A stretch of DNA of 56,676 nucleotides. Origin: Martelella radicis (GTDB lineage: Bacteria; Pseudomonadota; Alphaproteobacteria; Rhizobiales; Rhizobiaceae). Positions within the stretch are counted from its first letter, which is position 1; every line of letters starts with the position of its first letter. Positions 52,565 to 56,676 of the stretch are shown here, in pieces. A program made the position numbers and the translations under genes. Location: contig NZ_JACIDZ010000019.1 in the NCBI RefSeq assembly GCF_014196625.1, positions 1 to 56,676 of the forward strand. The letters are read 5' to 3'. The notes under the pieces are model-generated. The model worked only from the letters and a program-made list of their open reading frames with translations. It had not been told where the DNA came from and did not search any database.

Positions 52565-53862
52565 TCCGCCATATCCGCCTCCATCCGCCAGCGCGGCCAG
52601 GAGACGGTGATGCGCGCGCCGCCGACATTTTCGAAAGTCAGTCGCGCGCCGGAGCGTTCCAGCAGCGTCTTGGCGATGAACAGGCCGAGGCCGAGGCCGC
52701 CGGCGCGGCTGTCGGCCGGGTTCTTCTGCCGGTCGGAGACGAAGGGATCGCCGATGCGCGGCAGGATGTCCGGCGTGTAGCCGCCGCCATCATCGGTGAC
52801 GGTGATCGTCACCCGCGTGTCGCTGTAATGCGCCGTAATTTCCACGGTCTTGCGGGCATGTTCGACAGCGTTCTCGACGATATTGCCGAGCCCGTAAAGA
52901 ATGCCCGGATTGCGGCTGCCGACCGGTTCGCCGCCAGCCTCGCCGGAAACGCGGATCTTCATCTCGGAGACAAAGGGCCGGTGGGGCGCGACGACTTCCT
53001 CGATCAGGGAGGTCAGCGGCAGAAGCCGCATATGAGCCTCGTCCTCCTTGGAAAGCGAGGTGAGGCGGGAGAGAATATCCCGGCAACGCTGGCTCTGGCT
53101 GACGAGAAGCTGCACGTCCTCGCCATGTTCGGGATCATCGGAAAGCGCGCGCGCCATTTCCTTGGCCACCACCGAAATCGTTGCCAGCGGCGTGCCGAGT
53201 TCATGGGCGGCGGCGGCGGCCAGCCCGTCAAGCTGGGAGAGATGCTGCTCGCGCTGCAGTACCAGCTCGGTCGCGGCCAGCGCATCCGAGATTTGCTGCG
53301 CCTCGAGCGTGATGCGCTGGACGTAGAAGGCGGCAAAGCCCAGCATTGAGATGATCGCGATCCAGATGCCGAATTTCAGGATCGGTTCGATCTCGAGGAT
53401 GATCCCCGCATGCCAGGGCAAGGGAAAAGGGCTGAGCGCCAGCGCCGAAACGCCCGACACGGCAAAGGCCAGCAGCGCGAAGGCGTAATGCAGCGGCAGT
53501 GCGGCGAAGGAAATGATCACCGGCACGCAGATCAGCGGCGCGAAGGGGTTGGCAAGTCCGCCGGTCAGGTAGAGAAGCGCGGTCAGCTGCAGAAGGTCGA
53601 AGCCGATCATCCCGAAGGCGATGCGCGGCGAAACGCGCTGGGTGGCCGGGAAGCTTACGCTCAGCACCAGATTGCCGAGCGCGAGCGCGACAATCAGCGC
53701 CAGCACGGGAATGATCGGCATCGGGAAGTCGAGCCCGAAGTGAACCGTCAGCGCCGTCGCCGTCTGGCCGGCAACAGCCAGCCATCTGAGCCGCACCAAC
53801 GTCTGCAGGCGCAGGTTTCCGCGGCGTTCGTGCCCGACCATATCGGTGACCGGTTTGTTCAT
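52555..53862 (-). CDS. actS: ActS/RegB-type redox sensor histidine kinase
   Basis: This 435-residue kinase has six membrane helices, the ubiquinone-binding signature 'GGLANPF' (101-107), the H-box 'AAAAHELGTPLATI' (His220) and the redox-sensitive Cys260 in 'QRCRDIL', all diagnostic of RegB/ActS/PrrB. The ATPase domain contains 'DDGGGYT' and 'GGLGLGLFIAKTLLE'. It would phosphorylate the ActR/RegA regulator at 41459-42049, from which it is separated by the nqr block. GGAGGAATGCG precedes the ATG. Confidence 0.94.
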   Translation of the reverse strand: MNKPVTDMVGHERRGNLRLQTLVRLRWLAVAGQTATALTVHFGLDFPMPIIPVLALIVALALGNLVLSVSFPATQRVSPRIAFGMIGFDLLQLTALLYLTGGLANPFAPLICVPVIISFAALPLHYAFALLAFAVSGVSALALSPFPLPWHAGIILEIEPILKFGIWIAIISMLGFAAFYVQRITLEAQQISDALAATELVLQREQHLSQLDGLAAAAAHELGTPLATISVVAKEMARALSDDPEHGEDVQLLVSQSQRCRDILSRLTSLSKEDEAHMRLLPLTSLIEEVVAPHRPFVSEMKIRVSGEAGGEPVGSRNPGILYGLGNIVENAVEHARKTVEITAHYSDTRVTITVTDDGGGYTPDILPRIGDPFVSDRQKNPADSRAGGLGLGLFIAKTLLERSGARLTFENVGGARITVSWPRWRMEADMADQS

Positions 53863-53873
53863 CGCATTCCTCC

Positions 53874-56321
53874 TTACGTCCCGCGCGGCTTTGCCCGCCG
53901 TGTCGGCTCGGCATCGGCCGGGTCCTCCGGCCAGACATGCTTCGGGTAGCGTCCGCGCATGTCGGAGCGCACATCCTTCCAGGATCCTGCCCAGAAGCCG
54001 GGCAGGTCGCGCGTCGTCTGGATCGGCCGACCGGCGGGCGAGGTCAGTTCCAGAACGAGCGGCACGCCGCCGGCAATCGTCGGATGGTTCTTCAGTCCGT
54101 AGAGCATCTGCACCCGGATCGAAAGAACCGGTTCGTCGCCATCATAACGGATCGGCACGCGGTCGCCGGTCGGCGCTTGAAAATGCGTCGGCGCCAGCCG
54201 GTCGAGATCGGCTGCAAGCAGATAGGGCAGAAGCGCCTGCAGGCCCTGCGTCAGGCTTTTCGGACTGACGGCGGAAAGAGCGGTCACGCCCGTCTGGAAC
54301 GGGGTGAACCATATGTCCAGGCTTTCCAGCAGGCCCGTCTCCGAGACATCCGGCCAGGGATCGCCAAGCTTGCGATGGAGAAAACCGATCCGTTCGACGA
54401 GGTGCGCCGCCTCCTTCGGGAAGGAGAGAAGCGAAAGCCCGTATCGGCGAAGCCCTTCGGCCAGCGCTTCCGCCGCTTCCGCGCCGGATGGTCTTGTCCC
54501 CTGGCGTTCGGAAAGCACCAGCGCATCGAGCCGGGTCACGCTGCGCGCCCGGACGGAGAGGCTGTCGCGGTCGAACACGCATTCCGCGCGGGTGACGATC
54601 GCCTCCGCGCGGGCCTCGAGAATGGTTTCGCGGGTCACGGGGCAGGCGGCAAGCACGCGCCCGCGCGCCGCGGAGCCCGTCAGGTCGGCGATGACGAGAA
54701 AGTCCTCGCTCGCGAGCCGGTCGTCCTCGGCAAGCTCCGCGCCGCGACCGTTTGCCATCAGATAGCGCCCGCGTGCGCCGCGCGCCATGGCGATGCGGTC
54801 GAAAAAGGCTTGGCTCAGGGCCGCGCCGGGATCGAAGGGACCGTTGTCATCGCGGCTGGCGCCCGCCGTCTTCGCGATGCGGGCGGCAAGACCGCGCGCG
54901 GCCTCAGCCCGCGGGCCTTTCTCGGCGCGAAATCGTCTGAGCCTCTCGGAAAGGTCGATGCTGGTGCCGCCAAGTCCCTGCTCGGTCAGGAGCACGGCAA
55001 GCTCGGCCGCCTTGAAGGCCGTGCCGCTTTCCGCCGCCTTGACGACCATGCCCGCAAGGCGCGGCGGCAGGGGAATGGCGCGCAAGAGTTCGCCGGAAGG
55101 CGTCAGCCGCCCCGCCGGATCAAGCGCGCCGAGCATCTGCAGCAACTTGCGCGCCTCGGCAAGGGCAGGTCCCGGCGGCTGGTCGGCAAAGGAAAGCTGC
55201 GCGGGATCGACGACGCCCCAATGGGCAAGGTCGAGAGCCAGCCCGGTGAGGTCGGAAGAGAGGATTTCGGGCGGGTTGAAAGCGGGAAGAGCGGCCGTCT
55301 GGCCCTCGTGCCAGAGCCTCAGCGCAATGCCCGGCGCGGTGCGTCCGGCGCGGCCCGCGCGCTGGTCGGCCGCCGCGCGCGATAGTTTCACGGTTTCAAG
55401 CCGGGTGATCCCGGTTGCCGGCTCGAACACCGGCAGGCGCTGCAGGCCGCTGTCGATCACCACCCGCACGCCGTCGATGGTGATCGCGGTCTCGGCGATC
55501 GCGGTTGCCAGGACGACCTTGCGTTTTCCTGCCGGCGACGGCGCGATCGCTGCGTCCTGTTCGGCCCGCGACAGATTGCCGTAAAGCGGGGCGATGATCA
55601 CATCGTCGGCAACGCTGGCGGCCAGCTTCTCGGCGGTCCGGCGGATTTCGGCCTGTCCGGGCAGGAAGGCAAGGATCGAGCCCTCTTCGCGCGCCAGCAT
55701 GTCGAGCACCGCAGCCGCGACATCATCCTCGATGCGCGAACGGGGCGGGCGCGGCCGGTAGCGGTGTTCGACGGGAAAGGCCCGGCCGGCGCTCTCGATC
55801 ACTGGTGCGCTTTCCAGAAGCGTTGCAATGCGGGCCGTGTCGAGCGTCGCCGACATCACCAGGATCTTCAGGTCCTCGCGCAGTCCGGCGCGGATATCGA
55901 GCGCCAGGGCCAGGCCGAAATCGGCATCGAGCGAGCGCTCGTGAAATTCGTCGAAAATGACCGTGGAAATGCCGGCAAGCTCGGGATCATCAAGCGCCAT
56001 GCGGGCGAACACGCCTTCGGTCACCACCTCGATCCGGGTTCTCGCCGAAATCTTCGTATCAAGCCGCATGCGGTAGCCGACGGTCTCACCCGGGCTTTCG
56101 CCAAGAAGCGAGGCCATGCGGAAGGCGGCAGCGCGCGCGGCAAGCCTGCGCGGCTCAAGCAGGATGATCTTGCCCGTTCCGGCCGTGCCGCTTGCCAGCA
56201 GATGCAGGGGTACAAGCGTCGTCTTGCCGGCGCCGGGCGGGGCAGCAAGCACGGCCCGGCCTTCATCGTCAAGCGCTGCCGCGAGCTCATGCAGAACCTC
56301 ATGGACCGGAAGTTGCTCCAT
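53874..56321 (-). CDS. hrpB: ATP-dependent RNA helicase HrpB
   Basis: This 815-residue DEAH-type helicase has Walker A 'APPGAGKTT', 'FDEFHERSLDADFGL' (DEFH), 'SATLDTARIA' and 'QRAGRAGRT', followed by the HrpB C-terminal domain. Its RNA-related role is not well known. The reading frame goes back to 56516, but the ATG at 56321 ('MEQLPVHEVLHELAAAL') gives the family N-terminus. It is transcribed towards the kinase gene with a gap of 11 bases. Confidence 0.94.
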   Translation of the reverse strand: MEQLPVHEVLHELAAALDDEGRAVLAAPPGAGKTTLVPLHLLASGTAGTGKIILLEPRRLAARAAAFRMASLLGESPGETVGYRMRLDTKISARTRIEVVTEGVFARMALDDPELAGISTVIFDEFHERSLDADFGLALALDIRAGLREDLKILVMSATLDTARIATLLESAPVIESAGRAFPVEHRYRPRPPRSRIEDDVAAAVLDMLAREEGSILAFLPGQAEIRRTAEKLAASVADDVIIAPLYGNLSRAEQDAAIAPSPAGKRKVVLATAIAETAITIDGVRVVIDSGLQRLPVFEPATGITRLETVKLSRAAADQRAGRAGRTAPGIALRLWHEGQTAALPAFNPPEILSSDLTGLALDLAHWGVVDPAQLSFADQPPGPALAEARKLLQMLGALDPAGRLTPSGELLRAIPLPPRLAGMVVKAAESGTAFKAAELAVLLTEQGLGGTSIDLSERLRRFRAEKGPRAEAARGLAARIAKTAGASRDDNGPFDPGAALSQAFFDRIAMARGARGRYLMANGRGAELAEDDRLASEDFLVIADLTGSAARGRVLAACPVTRETILEARAEAIVTRAECVFDRDSLSVRARSVTRLDALVLSERQGTRPSGAEAAEALAEGLRRYGLSLLSFPKEAAHLVERIGFLHRKLGDPWPDVSETGLLESLDIWFTPFQTGVTALSAVSPKSLTQGLQALLPYLLAADLDRLAPTHFQAPTGDRVPIRYDGDEPVLSIRVQMLYGLKNHPTIAGGVPLVLELTSPAGRPIQTTRDLPGFWAGSWKDVRSDMRGRYPKHVWPEDPADAEPTRRAKPRGT

Positions 56322-56618
56322 CTGCGTATTTGTGGTCTCTTTCAAAGCTTTCAAATCCGAAAAATCCGTTTGCGCATTGATTAAGGTAAAAGCGCTGCGC
56401 GAGCAAAGGGCGCAAACTGGTCTTTCAGAGCGGAGGGTCCGCACTGACAGGAGCAGGGAAGAGGACGCGGAAAAAACAGGCAAACGGCATACTTGCCTCA
56501 TCATTGTGCGCAGCAAGAAGCTTAACGGTTCTTAACCTTTGGCGGACTGCGGGGTGATGTATAAACCTCTACAAAAACAGCCACTTAACAAAAATGTCAT
56601 TTTTTTTGATGTTGGTTG
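56322..56618. other. spacer upstream of HrpB
   Basis: This stretch holds the hrpB promoter region and, further right, an AT-rich block (56520-56610) that looks like the UP element of the strong promoter at 56619. No gene was recognised. Confidence 0.5.
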
Positions 56619-56647
56619 TTGACGGTTGGGAGAGTTGGGGTCTATAA
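56619..56647 (+). promoter_or_regulatory. strong promoter reading out of the window, rrn-like
   Basis: TTGACG (56619-56624) and CTATAA (56642-56647) are separated by 17 bases and are preceded by a T-rich AT block. The following GCCGCC...GGGGCGGCG sequence resembles the leader of rhizobial rRNA operons. The rRNA genes themselves would lie outside the window. Confidence 0.72.
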
Positions 56648-56676
56648 GCCGCCTCACCGAACGACGGGGCGGCGCT

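Noticed and set aside
1-56676. CRISPR arrays, tRNA genes and insertion sequences
   Set aside because: No regularly spaced direct repeats, no cloverleaf-like sequence and no transposase gene were seen on reading the window.

Overview
The window looks like chromosomal DNA of a GC-rich alphaproteobacterium of the order Hyphomicrobiales (Rhizobiales). The evidence is the TrcR (DUF1013) cell-cycle regulator, an ActS/ActR (RegB/RegA) redox pair, rhizobial-type palindromic intergenic repeats, and a rrn-like promoter with a TTGACG/CTATAA core at the right edge. Genus cannot be decided from the sequence alone. No CRISPR array, intact insertion sequence or tRNA gene was seen. Two AT-richer patches (about 3.3-4.2 kb and 11.56-12.09 kb) look acquired or at least atypical.

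Left part (1-13.7 kb): mostly housekeeping and small regulator/effector pairs. These are an EamA exporter with a divergent MarR regulator and a clear shared operator, an Old Yellow Enzyme with a divergent HxlR regulator, an AT-rich DUF3800 gene, trcR, acetyl-CoA synthetase, a DeoR-VOC-MFS operon, ispG, a LysE-type exporter and a ProC-like reductase.

Middle (14-41.5 kb): a large catabolic island for methoxylated aromatic acids. A minus-strand operon (alpha/beta hydrolase, ligA, ligB, YciI-like, folD, aldehyde dehydrogenase) faces a GntR regulator, a LigM-type tetrahydrofolate-dependent O-demethylase, a TRAP transporter, purU and a MetF-like reductase. LigM, MetF, FolD and PurU together can move the methyl group from the aromatic ring through folate to formate. 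A perfect palindrome ATGTATACAT lies in front of several of these units and is the likely GntR operator. Next comes a nine-gene plus-strand unit: a tripartite tricarboxylate-type transporter (TctC and a TctA-TctB fusion), two amidohydrolase-fold proteins, a Rieske ferredoxin, a GFA-fold protein, a ferredoxin reductase and a [2Fe-2S] ferredoxin. It has an electron-transfer chain but no conventional oxygenase, so I propose that the amidohydrolase-fold pair is itself the oxygenase, possibly an O-demethylase. The island ends with a double-HTH LysR regulator, a DUF1932 dehydrogenase and the 4-oxalomesaconate (gallate) lower pathway: galB, an extra type I extradiol dioxygenase, galC/ligK and galD.

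Right part (41.5-56.7 kb): energy and redox control. ActR/RegA, a CBS-domain protein, nqrM, apbE and nqrFEDCBA form a minus-strand block. A divergent pentaheme cytochrome c, a gluconokinase and an MHS-type MFS transporter lie between this block and the cognate kinase ActS/RegB. The NqrB subunit is unusually short and lacks the segment that carries the covalent FMN. HrpB helicase and a strong outward promoter, probably for an rRNA operon, close the window.
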